A stretch of 64,000 bases of DNA from an uncultured Luminiphilus sp. (GTDB lineage Bacteria; Pseudomonadota; Gammaproteobacteria; Pseudomonadales; Halieaceae). The notes under the pieces are model-generated. The model made no database searches and was not told the DNA's origin. It saw nothing but the letters and a program-made list of their open reading frames with translations. The position numbers and the translations under genes are program-made. This document shows positions 19,082-27,344 of this stretch, piece after piece (the stretch's first letter is position 1; the number at the start of each line of letters is the position of its first letter). The DNA is taken from assembly GCA_905182485.1 (NCBI GenBank), contig CAJJBO010000017.1:39330-103329 (forward strand). The letters are read 5' to 3'.

Positions 19082-19702
19082 GTGAATGCGGTAGAGATCT
19101 GCGCCGTTTTACTGGCGCTGGCTTATGTCATATTGGCCATACAGCAACGACGAATTTGCTGGCTTGCCGCCATTATCAGCGCCATGCTGTATGTCCATAT
19201 TTTTTGGCAGGTCGCGCTTTATTTAGAGGCGCTCTTACAGGTGTTTTATATCGTCATGGCGTTGTACGGCTGGTCTGCTTGGGGACGTCATCAGCCGCGT
19301 GATCACAGCCATAACCATAACCACAGCAAGAGCAAGAGCAAGAACAAGAACAAGAGCCAAAGCCAAATTCAAACCTGGACCGGACAGCAACATCTTATCG
19401 CCTGCACCGCGGTCATCAGTCTGAGTCTGATTTTGGGGTGGGGGATGCAAACATGGACTGACGCTGCCCTACCTTTTTTTGATGCGGCAACAACTGTTTG
19501 CGCATTACTCGCCACCTGGATGGTGACGCAAAAACTGCTCGAGAATTGGCTTTACTGGATCGCAATCAACGCCGTTTCAATCGGTTTATATTTGGCTCGA
19601 GATTTATCACTGACCGCTGCCTTGTTTGTTGGCTATGTCATCCTCGCGATAGTCGGATATCGCACTTGGCGGACACAATGGTTACGGCAGCAAACCGCTT
19701 AA
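19082..19702 (+). CDS. pnuT: PnuC-family transporter, probably thiamine transporter PnuT
   Basis: A 206-residue inner-membrane protein of the PnuC family, which moves unphosphorylated vitamins by facilitated diffusion. About seven hydrophobic segments are visible, together with motifs such as YGWSAWGRH and ENWLYWIAINAVSIGLYL. Placement in a TPP-riboswitch operon argues for thiamine instead of nicotinamide riboside. It starts with GTG, one base after the preceding stop. A loop between membrane segments holds a low-complexity run of His/Asn then Lys/Ser/Asn/Gln encoded by hexanucleotide repeats. Confidence 0.88.
   Translation: MNAVEICAVLLALAYVILAIQQRRICWLAAIISAMLYVHIFWQVALYLEALLQVFYIVMALYGWSAWGRHQPRDHSHNHNHSKSKSKNKNKSQSQIQTWTGQQHLIACTAVISLSLILGWGMQTWTDAALPFFDAATTVCALLATWMVTQKLLENWLYWIAINAVSIGLYLARDLSLTAALFVGYVILAIVGYRTWRTQWLRQQTA
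19307..19366 (+). repeat. Hexanucleotide-type repeat inside pnuT
   Basis: About ten imperfect 6-base units (AACCAT, AGCAAG, AACAAG, AGCCAA types) lie in frame inside pnuT. They encode the SHNHNHSKSKSKNKNKSQSQ loop. Because the unit is two codons long, gain or loss of units changes loop length without breaking the frame. Confidence 0.85.
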
Positions 19703-20495
19703 GCGAAGCGCTGCGCAACTGGGCAGACTGGGACTTGAGGCGCCGCTTGCGGCGGCGGCGCCACCCAGTGCTGTGGGGAGCGGTGCGGCCATATCCTGTT
19801 TGAACTGCTCGATCAGCCATCGCTGGTAGCCCGTGTTCGCCGCAGACCCACCAGTGAAGTCGAAGGCGCCTTCACTGGTGAAGTCGAGATCTGGTCAGCC
19901 GCCGCGTCAGCGGGTATCGCACCCGCGCTGGTCTATGTCGACCTACCAGCAGCAGGCGGTTATCTGCGAGCGCGCAGGGAAGGCGCCGCACCCCATCACT
20001 GGGGCAGCACTCGGTCAGCTGATGTGTGCTATCCATACCCTGCCGAAGGTGAATCGCCGGCTAACACTTCGTGCTGATGCCACATCCTATCTCTCCTCAG
20101 TACCCGCTGAACAACGCAGTGCTTGGCAATCCATCGTCCATAGTACTGGCATGGACCAAGCCTTTTCACTGCTTGAGCAAGATACCGATTACTTGTGTCA
20201 TAACGACCTCACTGTCGGTAATCTATTAGCTCAAGGCGATCGGCTTTTCGCCATCGATTGGGAGTACGCCGCCATGGGCAGCCGATATTTTGACATCGCC
20301 ATTGCGATGACTGATCTGCCAGCGGCGGAACAGCCGCTGTTGGCAGAGCGCGTCTTTGGGCAATCACTCTCTTTCACACTATTGACTGCAGGACGCACTA
20401 TTGCGGCGCTCATGACGGCACTGTGGCAGCATCGATTTGATCCTAGTCAGGCGCCCGATCCACGCAATGACGTGTCATGGCTGCCCCGGCGATGA
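19678..20495 (+). CDS. Thiamine-kinase/choline-kinase-like phosphotransferase, frame broken at least twice
   Basis: The C-terminal ORF shows the aminoglycoside/choline kinase signature: HNDLTVGNLL, then IDWEYAAMGSRYFDIA, which supply the catalytic Asp and the metal-binding Asp. Upstream, a second frame reads LFELLDQPSLVARVRR and EIWSAAASAGIAPALVY, the N-lobe of the same kinase. A third frame gives MVTAANRLSEALRNWADW from an ATG inside the end of pnuT. The frames change between 19735 and 19796 and between about 19955 and 19995. In this operon the likely reaction is ATP-dependent phosphorylation of imported thiamine, which traps it in the cell. Choline or another small alcohol is the alternative. 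Confidence 0.72.
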
Positions 20496-21418
20496 GCCAG
20501 ACTTGGCATGTACTGGGTGCGGGCGCGATTGGCGGCTGGCTAGCCTGTGAATTGCAGACAATTGACTGTCCGATCACGTTGTTGAATCACCGTGACACCG
20601 AACCAACACGTCGGCTGACGCTGAGTAAAGCCGCGAGTGCTGCGCCAAACAAAGCACCCATCTCGTTCACTTTTGAGCAAGAGCCCGTTTCGCAGGCATC
20701 AGCGATTTCCGCCTTGCTGGTGTGTACCAAAGCCTGGGCAACGGAAGCTGCCGTGAGATCCGTTGCCCATCGACTGTCTAAAAATACGCAAGTGGTATTG
20801 CTGGGTAACGGGATGGGGCTCGCTGAGTGCGTTCTCCCACTGATCGGAGACGCTGCCCTCATACTGGGATCGACTACCGCCGGTTGTCTCAGGAGCGACC
20901 GGAACACGCTGCATTTATCGAGCGTTGGCACCACCTACCTCGGCCCCGCCGGGGCAGATTCAAATCCACCCGCGTGGCTACCACTCTGGCAACGCAGCCT
21001 AACGCAGTGTCACTGGCAACCCGATATACGCTCGATATTACTGGCCAAAACCGCCGTCAATGCGGTGATCAATCCCCTCACAGCGATTCATCAGGTGAAA
21101 AACGGCGCTTTGCTAAAACCTCAATTGCTGAGCAGCACTGAGGCCGCCATCACTGAAGTACAACGCCTATTGACTGCGGCGGGTGAAACGGCGATTGCCG
21201 ACGCGTTACCGAGTCGAGTCAAAGCTATTTGTCAGGCCACCGCAGCAAATGATTCCTCGATGAAAGTAGATCTAACCCGTGGTGATCCCACAGAAGTTGA
21301 GTGGATACTGGGCTGGCTATTGACGCATTTGGTTACTGAGCCACCCGCCACCCCGGTATTGCAGGCTCTCTACGATGAGATTCAGGCCACAGAAAAGGTG
21401 AGGCGCTCTGCTTCTTAG
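20492..21418 (+). CDS. 2-dehydropantoate 2-reductase family protein (PanE/ApbA)
   Basis: The start at ATG 20492 gives MSQTWHVLGAGAIGGWLAC, with the Rossmann GxGAIG motif right at the N-terminus; the track start at 20477 is less likely. Near residue 180 the segment LLAKTAVNAVINPLTAI carries the Lys and Asn of the ketopantoate reductase active site. The enzyme would reduce 2-dehydropantoate to pantoate with NADPH for CoA synthesis. It overlaps the kinase gene by four bases, so it appears to belong to the riboswitch operon. The old gene name apbA came from a thiamine phenotype in Salmonella, which makes the placement notable. Confidence 0.85.
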   Translation: MSQTWHVLGAGAIGGWLACELQTIDCPITLLNHRDTEPTRRLTLSKAASAAPNKAPISFTFEQEPVSQASAISALLVCTKAWATEAAVRSVAHRLSKNTQVVLLGNGMGLAECVLPLIGDAALILGSTTAGCLRSDRNTLHLSSVGTTYLGPAGADSNPPAWLPLWQRSLTQCHWQPDIRSILLAKTAVNAVINPLTAIHQVKNGALLKPQLLSSTEAAITEVQRLLTAAGETAIADALPSRVKAICQATAANDSSMKVDLTRGDPTEVEWILGWLLTHLVTEPPATPVLQALYDEIQATEKVRRSAS

Positions 21419-21495
21419 CCCAAAAGGTGTCAGTGTTAATCAAAAAGCACTGGCGAGTGCGCTCAGTCCCTTTGCTGGCTCAAGCCAGTGGCGCC

Positions 21496-22308
21496 TTACA
21501 GGAGCGCGAACAAAGAAATGGCGACGATCCACACGGCGGTGGCACGACTGATCGCTTTCTGCGTGGTCTCCACCACTTCAACCACACCAGTGGGCGTCTC
21601 TGCGGCACTGAGATCCAAATGCCACGCGCGCGCAATGCTAAGGGAGAGCAGCGACTGATTGGAGTAGGTTTTATCAAACGCTTGGTCTGTCAAAAGACTG
21701 CGGCTTTTCTCGAAGTCACCTAACAGCGAAAAAGTCAGTAACACCACGCGGGCTGGTAACCATTCTAACAAGGCTACCGCAGACTGAAATTGGCCATTTG
21801 AGCGCACATTCATGAGGTCAATAAGTCGGTAACCAACCGCGGCAAAAGGCCCTAACAGGCAAAAATACAATACGGTCGGAAACCAGCGGGCAAAACCGCG
21901 ATACCCGAATGCCCGTAGCGCCGCATCAGGCAACGCAATGCCCTGCTCGGGAAGGGCATTTGGCTCCGTGACCAGCATTTCTGCACCGTGAAGATCGCCT
22001 ACGCGAGCGCGAGCCAAAAAGCGCTGTAAATCCGTTGGGTAATCATCTCGCCCAAAAGCAAAGTACAACAAGGCAACAGACATCAACGCCTCGCCCAGCT
22101 CCCCCAGAAAAAAGGCGAGCACCGAGAAAAGGAATAGAAAAATCACTAGGAGTACCGCCACCCGCAGTGCGAGCGACAACGGCGGATCCAAAGCCAATGC
22201 ATCGATCCTGCGCATCATTGGATCAAACCAGGTATCGCGATGCAGAGGGCCACCGCCGCCAAATAAGGCAAACAGCCCCACTGCCACAATAAACACCAAG
22301 TATGACAC
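21496..22308 (-). CDS. ampE: AmpE-like inner-membrane protein
   Basis: A 270-residue membrane protein with hydrophobic segments near the N-terminus, around residues 45-70, 145-165 and at the C-terminus. It follows ampD directly, sharing one base (GTG start at 22308 within TAGTG). AmpE is related to the CobD/CbiB family and is thought to take part in cell-wall recycling or beta-lactamase induction signalling, though its exact job is not known. No ampC or ampR is in the window. Confidence 0.85.
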   Translation of the reverse strand: MSYLVFIVAVGLFALFGGGGPLHRDTWFDPMMRRIDALALDPPLSLALRVAVLLVIFLFLFSVLAFFLGELGEALMSVALLYFAFGRDDYPTDLQRFLARARVGDLHGAEMLVTEPNALPEQGIALPDAALRAFGYRGFARWFPTVLYFCLLGPFAAVGYRLIDLMNVRSNGQFQSAVALLEWLPARVVLLTFSLLGDFEKSRSLLTDQAFDKTYSNQSLLSLSIARAWHLDLSAAETPTGVVEVVETTQKAISRATAVWIVAISLFALL

Positions 22309-22892
22309 TACCCCTGCTCTCCTTTTACTGCTCCTAGCAACTGCTTTAACTGCAACCAGTCGAAAGCTGGCCCAGGATCTGTTTTACGCGTCGGCGCGAT
22401 GTCTGAGTGGCCCACAATAGCATCGTGCTGAATGGCCGGATATTGATTTCGCACCGCCCGAATTAACTGCGCCAGCGCCCGATACTGCGGCACCGCATAG
22501 CGCTCCTCATCACAGCCTTCTACTTCGATACCAATGCTGAAGTCATTACAATTTGAGCGGTGTTCCCAGCACGACTCCCCCGCATGCCACGCCCTGTCGT
22601 CGGTCGATACAAATTGCACTATCTCCCCGTCGCGACGAATCAGAAAGTGAGCGGAAACCCTTAGGTGGGCAACTTGAGAAAAATAAGCGTGATCGGCGGG
22701 ATTCAGTTGGTTGGTAAAGAGCGCCTCGATGTAAGGGCCACCATACTCGCCCGGCGGCAACGATATGCCATGAATGACAATCAACTCTGGTGATACCTCG
22801 GTGGCTCGCGCATTGAAGTTGGGCGATGGCACTGGGCGCGCGCAGGCCAGCCATCCATTCGCAAACTTCCATTGGTCACTCGAGGTCATCAC
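22308..22892 (-). CDS. ampD: 1,6-anhydro-N-acetylmuramyl-L-alanine amidase AmpD
   Basis: A 194-residue cytoplasmic zinc amidase (Amidase_2) that cuts the stem peptide from anhydro-muropeptides during cell-wall recycling. Zinc ligands are visible as His in [14 protein letters not shown], His in AHFLIRRDG and/or AWHAG, and Asp in [12 protein letters not shown] near the C-terminus. There is no signal peptide, as expected for AmpD instead of AmiD. Divergent from nadC, as in Pseudomonas. Confidence 0.94.
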   Translation of the reverse strand: MMTSSDQWKFANGWLACARPVPSPNFNARATEVSPELIVIHGISLPPGEYGGPYIEALFTNQLNPADHAYFSQVAHLRVSAHFLIRRDGEIVQFVSTDDRAWHAGESCWEHRSNCNDFSIGIEVEGCDEERYAVPQYRALAQLIRAVRNQYPAIQHDAIVGHSDIAPTRKTDPGPAFDWLQLKQLLGAVKGEQG

Positions 22893-22952
22893 GGGGTAAT
22901 CTTATCGCACCGGCGAGGGTTGCTCCCCTTTTCGGTTATTTTTTTAAGCAAC

Positions 22953-23792
22953 ATGGACAACACCATGATCAGTGCTCAGTATATTTCAGAACGCGTCCAA
23001 CAAGCCCTTGCTGAAGATGTGGGTGAAGGAGACATCACCGCCTCATTGATCGCGCCCGACGCCCTCGCCAGCGCAGACGTGATCACGCGTGAGGCGGGCG
23101 TACTGTGTGGCAAGGCGTTCGCCGATGAGACATTCCGGCAAGTTGACCCGCGTTGCAGCACGGTTTGGCTGGCGGCGGATGGAGACCCCCTTGATGCGGG
23201 CGATACCCTGTTTCGCGTCACCGGACCCGCTCGTGCGCTGTTAACGGCTGAGCGGACAGCATTGAATTTTTTACAAGCGCTTTCGGGCACTGCCACCGTG
23301 GCAAAAGACTACGCTGACCGCGTTGCACATACTGACGTGCGATTACTTGATACACGAAAAACGGTGCCCGGATTGAGGCTCGCACAAAAATATGCCGTCG
23401 CCTGCGGTGGCTGCTATAACCACCGTATTGGATTATTCGACGCTTTTTTGATCAAAGAAAACCACATCGCTGCCGCGGGCGGCATTCGCGAAGCCATCGT
23501 CGCGGCACGCCACATCGCTGCCGACACACTCATCGAGATTGAGGTAGAAACGCTGGAAGAGCTAGACACTGCATTGTCTGAGGCACCGGACCGCATCATG
23601 CTCGACAATTTTTCCCTTGCCGCACTGCGAGAAGCGGTCGCTCGAACTGCAGGTCACGCTGAATTAGAGGCCTCAGGTAATATTACGGATCACACCCTCG
23701 TTGCCATTGCAGAAACGGGAGTCGATCTAATTTCCATCGGCGCATTGACCAAACATATTCGCGCACTGGATCTCTCCATGCGCATTGCCTGA
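22953..23792 (+). CDS. nadC: Nicotinate-nucleotide pyrophosphorylase (carboxylating)
   Basis: NadC makes nicotinate mononucleotide from quinolinate and PRPP in de novo NAD synthesis. The hallmark [19 protein letters not shown] and the following [19 protein letters not shown] are present, as is IMLDNFS. The track ORF begins at 22872, but the ATG at 22953 (or 22965) fits the family length of about 280 residues. It is divergent from ampD; no operon partner follows, since the next gene is convergent. Confidence 0.94.
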   Translation: MDNTMISAQYISERVQQALAEDVGEGDITASLIAPDALASADVITREAGVLCGKAFADETFRQVDPRCSTVWLAADGDPLDAGDTLFRVTGPARALLTAERTALNFLQALSGTATVAKDYADRVAHTDVRLLDTRKTVPGLRLAQKYAVACGGCYNHRIGLFDAFLIKENHIAAAGGIREAIVAARHIAADTLIEIEVETLEELDTALSEAPDRIMLDNFSLAALREAVARTAGHAELEASGNITDHTLVAIAETGVDLISIGALTKHIRALDLSMRIA

Positions 23793-23842
23793 CCCTGCCT
23801 TCACCCGGCGCTGCCAACCGTCTATGACGATCACTGCTCCGC

Positions 23843-24322
23843 CTAAAGCGCCACTTGAGGCCCAATGAGCACACCGTTGCGATCAGCGTAAAGCCAATCG
23901 CCCGGGCAAATCGTCATCTCACACACCGTTAAGGTGATATCGCGTTCGCCAGCGCCACGCTTCTCCGTTTTGACCGGACAGACTCCCAAGGCTTGCACAC
24001 CAATATCGATATCATCAATCACCTCTACGTCGCGAATCGCGCCCAAGACGACAACACCGGCCCACCGATGATCAGCGGCCAGTTGAGCGAGCCGATCTCC
24101 CAGCAATGAACGATGCAAGGCACCTGCACCATCCACCAGCAACACCCGCCCCTCCCCCGGTTCTGACACCGCCTCAGCGACCCGAGAGTTATCTGCGTGA
24201 CAAGCAATCGTTGATATCGGTCCCGCAAAACACTGTCGCAATCCAAACTGCCGAAACTGCAGTGAGAGATGTTTCAGCTCAGGGTGGAGATCCGATAAAT
24301 CTGGCGTCGTGAAGATCGTCAT
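23843..24322 (-). CDS. rraA: RraA-family protein (RNase E inhibitor or class II aldolase-like)
   Basis: The start at ATG 24322 gives MTIFTTPDLSD and about 159 residues, the usual RraA length. The core DGAGALHRSLLGDRLA and VVLGAIRDV segments match the family. RraA binds RNase E and slows mRNA decay; relatives act as oxaloacetate decarboxylases or hydroxymethylglutarate-type aldolases. It begins 4 bases after the acyl-CoA dehydrogenase stop, so the two are probably co-transcribed. Sequence alone does not separate the RNase inhibitor from the aldolase function. Confidence 0.85.
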   Translation of the reverse strand: MTIFTTPDLSDLHPELKHLSLQFRQFGLRQCFAGPISTIACHADNSRVAEAVSEPGEGRVLLVDGAGALHRSLLGDRLAQLAADHRWAGVVVLGAIRDVEVIDDIDIGVQALGVCPVKTEKRGAGERDITLTVCEMTICPGDWLYADRNGVLIGPQVAL

Positions 24323-24326
24323 GGGA

Positions 24327-26090
24327 TCACAGCCAATCGAGGGCAAAATCGGTCAGGCTATCCCCTGAGACTGCGATGGCACCGGCGTGTGCCCGCGCGC
24401 GTGGGAGTAACCGCTCCATGTAAAATAACGCAGTGGCGACTTTGCGCTCACAAAAAGTAACCCGGTCACCCCCAGCCGCGACCTGTGCCGCCACTTGCGC
24501 ACCCCGTGCCAGCTGCCAGCCACCAAATAGGTAACCGGTCTGCATCATGTAATCGAATGACCCACCCAATGCGGCAAAGCGATCCTCGGGCAAGATGGCC
24601 AGCAGTCGCTGCGTGGTACTGACATGATCTGCGAGCGCCGCGGCAAGACACTCGCCGATAGCAGCCAGGCGGGAGTCAGCATCGCCCTGTAATCGCGTTG
24701 CCAGCGATCGGATCTCGCCTTGAACCGCCTCCATCGCGGCACCGTTGTCTCGCCCCAGCTTGCGGTTGAGCAGATCGGCGGCCTGAATCCCATTCGTTCC
24801 CTCATAGATCGGCGTAATCCGGACGTCACGGAGATATTGGGCTGCACCCGTTTCCTCCACGTATCCCATTCCGCCATGGACTTGCACACCCAGCGAGGTG
24901 ACCTCGATACCGAGCTCCGTCAGCCAGCCTTTGATCACCGGGATCATCAAATCGATGCGTCGCTGCGACGACTCCCGAGTCTCTGGCGGCCCCGCATGCG
25001 CCAGATCCATGGTGACCGCCTCTGAGTAGGCAAGGGCTCGCATGGCTTCGTTCAGGGCACGCATTGTTAGCAGCATGCGCTTCACATCGGCATGCTCAAT
25101 AATCGGCACATTGCCTTGCACCCGCTCTCGCGCATAAGCGACCGCCTTTTGGTAAGCGCCCTCCGACGCACCCAATCCTTGCAAACCGACCTTTAACCGC
25201 GCCTCATTCATCATGGTGAACATGCAGGCCAGCCCCTGATTTTCTTCTCCGACTAGGTAGCCCAAGGCACCGTCATTGTCACCATAAGCCATGACACAGG
25301 TCGGACTCCCATGGATCCCTAACTTGTGCTCAACGGAGACGGGATAGGCATCGTTGCGGGCTCCCAGCGCGCCGTCTGCCCCCACCAAAAACTTGGGGAC
25401 CAGAAACAGAGAGATGCCGCGACTGCCCGCGGGGGCATCGGGTAATCGAGCCAATACCAGATGAACAATGTTCTCCGTGGCGTCGTGATCGCCCCAAGTG
25501 ATGTAGATCTTTTGACCGAATAATCGATAGTGGTCTCCGTCACGCTCAGCACGCGTTTTCATCGGACCCAGATCAGAACCTGCGCCGGACTCAGTCAGAT
25601 TCATGGTCCCCGACCACTCGCCTGAATAAATCTTTTCCAAGTAGGTGGCTTTCAGCTCATCATTGCCGTGTGCGGCGATCGCCAAAGCCGCACCAGCGCT
25701 TAGAAAAGGCTCCAACGCAAAGGCCATATCAGCGCTGTTCCACATTTCGCAGGCGGCGGTGCCAAATAGCTCGGGCAAGCCTTGCCCACCCTGATCTTGT
25801 GGCGCACTGATGCCGACCCACCCGCCGGCTCCCAATTGCCGAATTGCCTCACCGTACCCCGGTGGAATCGTGACGGCTGCGTCGCTGCACCGAGCCGGAT
25901 GCGTGTCGCCAACGCGGCGCAACGGCGAGACCACATCGGCGGCGAACTTGCCGGCTTCGTCGAGTAAAGCGGTGGTCAGCTCGGTCCCCAACCCCAGATC
26001 AGCGTAGTGAGGGAGCGGCCCCAAAACGCTGCCCACGTCCAGTACGTCGTCGATTAAAAACTGCATGTCTTCGGTGGGAGCCCTGTACAT
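24327..26090 (-). CDS. Acyl-CoA dehydrogenase, long (DmdC/AidB-like) type
   Basis: About 587 residues from the preferred ATG at 26090 (MYRAPTEDMQFLIDDVLD); the track start is seven codons earlier. FAD-dependent acyl-CoA dehydrogenases oxidise the alpha-beta bond of acyl-CoA. Visible family parts are MNLTESGAGSDLGPMKTRA (FAD/substrate loop), GGMGYVEETGAAQYLRDVRI and PIYEGTNGIQAADL. A C-terminal extension of about 120 residues is typical of the DmdC/AidB-like subgroup, so 3-methylmercaptopropionyl-CoA is a possible substrate in a marine organism, but this is not shown. Divergent from a LysR regulator. Confidence 0.88.
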   Translation of the reverse strand: MYRAPTEDMQFLIDDVLDVGSVLGPLPHYADLGLGTELTTALLDEAGKFAADVVSPLRRVGDTHPARCSDAAVTIPPGYGEAIRQLGAGGWVGISAPQDQGGQGLPELFGTAACEMWNSADMAFALEPFLSAGAALAIAAHGNDELKATYLEKIYSGEWSGTMNLTESGAGSDLGPMKTRAERDGDHYRLFGQKIYITWGDHDATENIVHLVLARLPDAPAGSRGISLFLVPKFLVGADGALGARNDAYPVSVEHKLGIHGSPTCVMAYGDNDGALGYLVGEENQGLACMFTMMNEARLKVGLQGLGASEGAYQKAVAYARERVQGNVPIIEHADVKRMLLTMRALNEAMRALAYSEAVTMDLAHAGPPETRESSQRRIDLMIPVIKGWLTELGIEVTSLGVQVHGGMGYVEETGAAQYLRDVRITPIYEGTNGIQAADLLNRKLGRDNGAAMEAVQGEIRSLATRLQGDADSRLAAIGECLAAALADHVSTTQRLLAILPEDRFAALGGSFDYMMQTGYLFGGWQLARGAQVAAQVAAGGDRVTFCERKVATALFYMERLLPRARAHAGAIAVSGDSLTDFALDWL

Positions 26091-26150
26091 AAGGCGTGTC
26101 CTCGCGTTCATATTTCGTTGATTTACGTGGCCATTATTACCAAAGGGCCC

Positions 26151-26197
26151 CCATACGGCAAAAGTATGGCCAAAGAGTTACAATTCACACCGTGAAT
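26151..26197. promoter_or_regulatory. Two inverted repeats in the divergent acyl-CoA dehydrogenase/LysR promoter region
   Basis: CCATAC-N7-GTATGG (26151-26169) and ATTCAC-N3-GTGAAT (26183-26197) are both perfect 6-base inverted repeats. They lie between the divergent starts at 26090 and 26224. LysR regulators usually bind T-N11-A dyads in such places, and TTCACACCGTGAA has that form. Confidence 0.5.
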
Positions 26198-26223
26198 AAC
26201 GCTTACGCCGCCGTGGGTAGTAT

Positions 26224-27186
26224 ATGAAAAACCTACACCAAATTGATCTAAACCTGCTGGTTTACTTAGAAGTCTTGTTGCGTGAACGAAATGTGACGCA
26301 GGCGGCAAACCAACTTGGCCTCTCTCAGCCCGCCATGAGTAACGGACTGAGGCGTCTCAGAGCCCTTTTCGATGATCCGCTACTCGTGCGAACCTCTGAG
26401 GGGATGAATCCTACCGAGCGGGCACTCGAGCTGGAACCACTGGTTAAAGAAATCCTTTTAGGTGTCGACCTTGCCATGCAACCGGCGAGCGAATTTGCCC
26501 CGGGTGAGGCACAAACGGTGGTCAGAATCATGGCCAGCGATTATGCCGAGTCGACGCTTTTCCCTGCGGTACTAGCGCAGCTCAGAGAACACGCGCCCGG
26601 TATCACCCTCGATATTATGAATCCTTCAGACGTGAGTTTTCTTGATGTTGAGCGGGGTAAAGTTGATTTGGTGATCAATCGATTCGACCAGATGCCCCAG
26701 TCGTTCCACCAAATCACCCTTTGGGAGGATAGCTTCTCTTGCCTGCTGAGTCCGGATAACCCCATCCTCGACAATTTTTCCCTCGAGAGCTATCTGCACG
26801 CCAATCACATTTGGGTGAGCAAAACGGGTATGGGGGTAGGCGTGGGCGTTGACCCCGATGATGTACAGCGCCTCGGCTGGGTCGACAGCGCCCTTGCCAA
26901 ACAGGGAGAGAAACGTCGCATTCGCGTCTTTACTCGACATTACCAAGCGGCCATGACGCTGGCAGAGCAAAACGATCTGATTGTAACCCTGCCCACCCGC
27001 GCGACCTGGCTCAAACGGGATAATCCACGTGTGGTGGTCCGCGACGTGCCGTTTGAGATCCCCGCGCTGGAACTCAAGATGGCATGGAGCCCACTGCTGC
27101 ATAACAACGCGCCCCATCGCTGGGTACGCCAATTCATCACCGGTATTGCTCGCTCGCTTCACAGCAGCGCGCCGACAGGAACATAA
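26224..27186 (+). CDS. LysR-family transcriptional regulator
   Basis: A 320-residue regulator. The N-terminal winged helix-turn-helix reads NVTQAANQLGLSQPAMSNGL, and a C-terminal periplasmic-binding-like effector domain follows (about residues 95-300). It is divergent from the acyl-CoA dehydrogenase gene and upstream of malate synthase G, so it may regulate either or both. The start has no strong ribosome-binding site, but the protein begins at the normal place for the family (MKNLHQIDLNLL). The effector cannot be predicted. Confidence 0.92.
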   Translation: MKNLHQIDLNLLVYLEVLLRERNVTQAANQLGLSQPAMSNGLRRLRALFDDPLLVRTSEGMNPTERALELEPLVKEILLGVDLAMQPASEFAPGEAQTVVRIMASDYAESTLFPAVLAQLREHAPGITLDIMNPSDVSFLDVERGKVDLVINRFDQMPQSFHQITLWEDSFSCLLSPDNPILDNFSLESYLHANHIWVSKTGMGVGVGVDPDDVQRLGWVDSALAKQGEKRRIRVFTRHYQAAMTLAEQNDLIVTLPTRATWLKRDNPRVVVRDVPFEIPALELKMAWSPLLHNNAPHRWVRQFITGIARSLHSSAPTGT

Positions 27187-27274
27187 GCGCTACGAATAAT
27201 CCCTATCGCTTAAACCCCTGTCCGCACTGAGAGTGAATCAGTACAGTAACGCCCTCACCGCGATTGCCATATCA

Positions 27275-27324
27275 CTGGATTGGACTGGACGTACTGGATT
27301 GCGACTGGATTGAGAACTGGGTTA
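27275..27324 (+). repeat. Phased array of CTGGATTG-like direct repeats before malate synthase
   Basis: Five direct copies start at 27275, 27285, 27294, 27305 and 27317. Three are CTGGATTG exactly; the others are CTGGACGT and CTGGGTTA. Steps are 10, 9, 11 and 12 bases, close to one helix turn. The array ends about 20 bases before the malate synthase ATG. Confidence 0.65.
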
Positions 27325-27344
27325 AAAGCCATTGGAGTTTGACT

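Noticed and set aside
21448-21490. Terminator between panE and ampE (CACTGGC...GCCAGTG)
   Set aside because: The arms are about 30 bases apart with no T-run on either strand, so I could not support a bidirectional terminator.
21427-21723. Plus-strand ORF of 98 residues over ampE
   Set aside because: It is a shadow of ampE and has no family features.
27264-27344. N-terminal extension of malate synthase G from the track start
   Set aside because: The extra 27 residues are translated from the repeat array, while [10 protein letters not shown] at 27345 matches the family start and has a ribosome-binding site.
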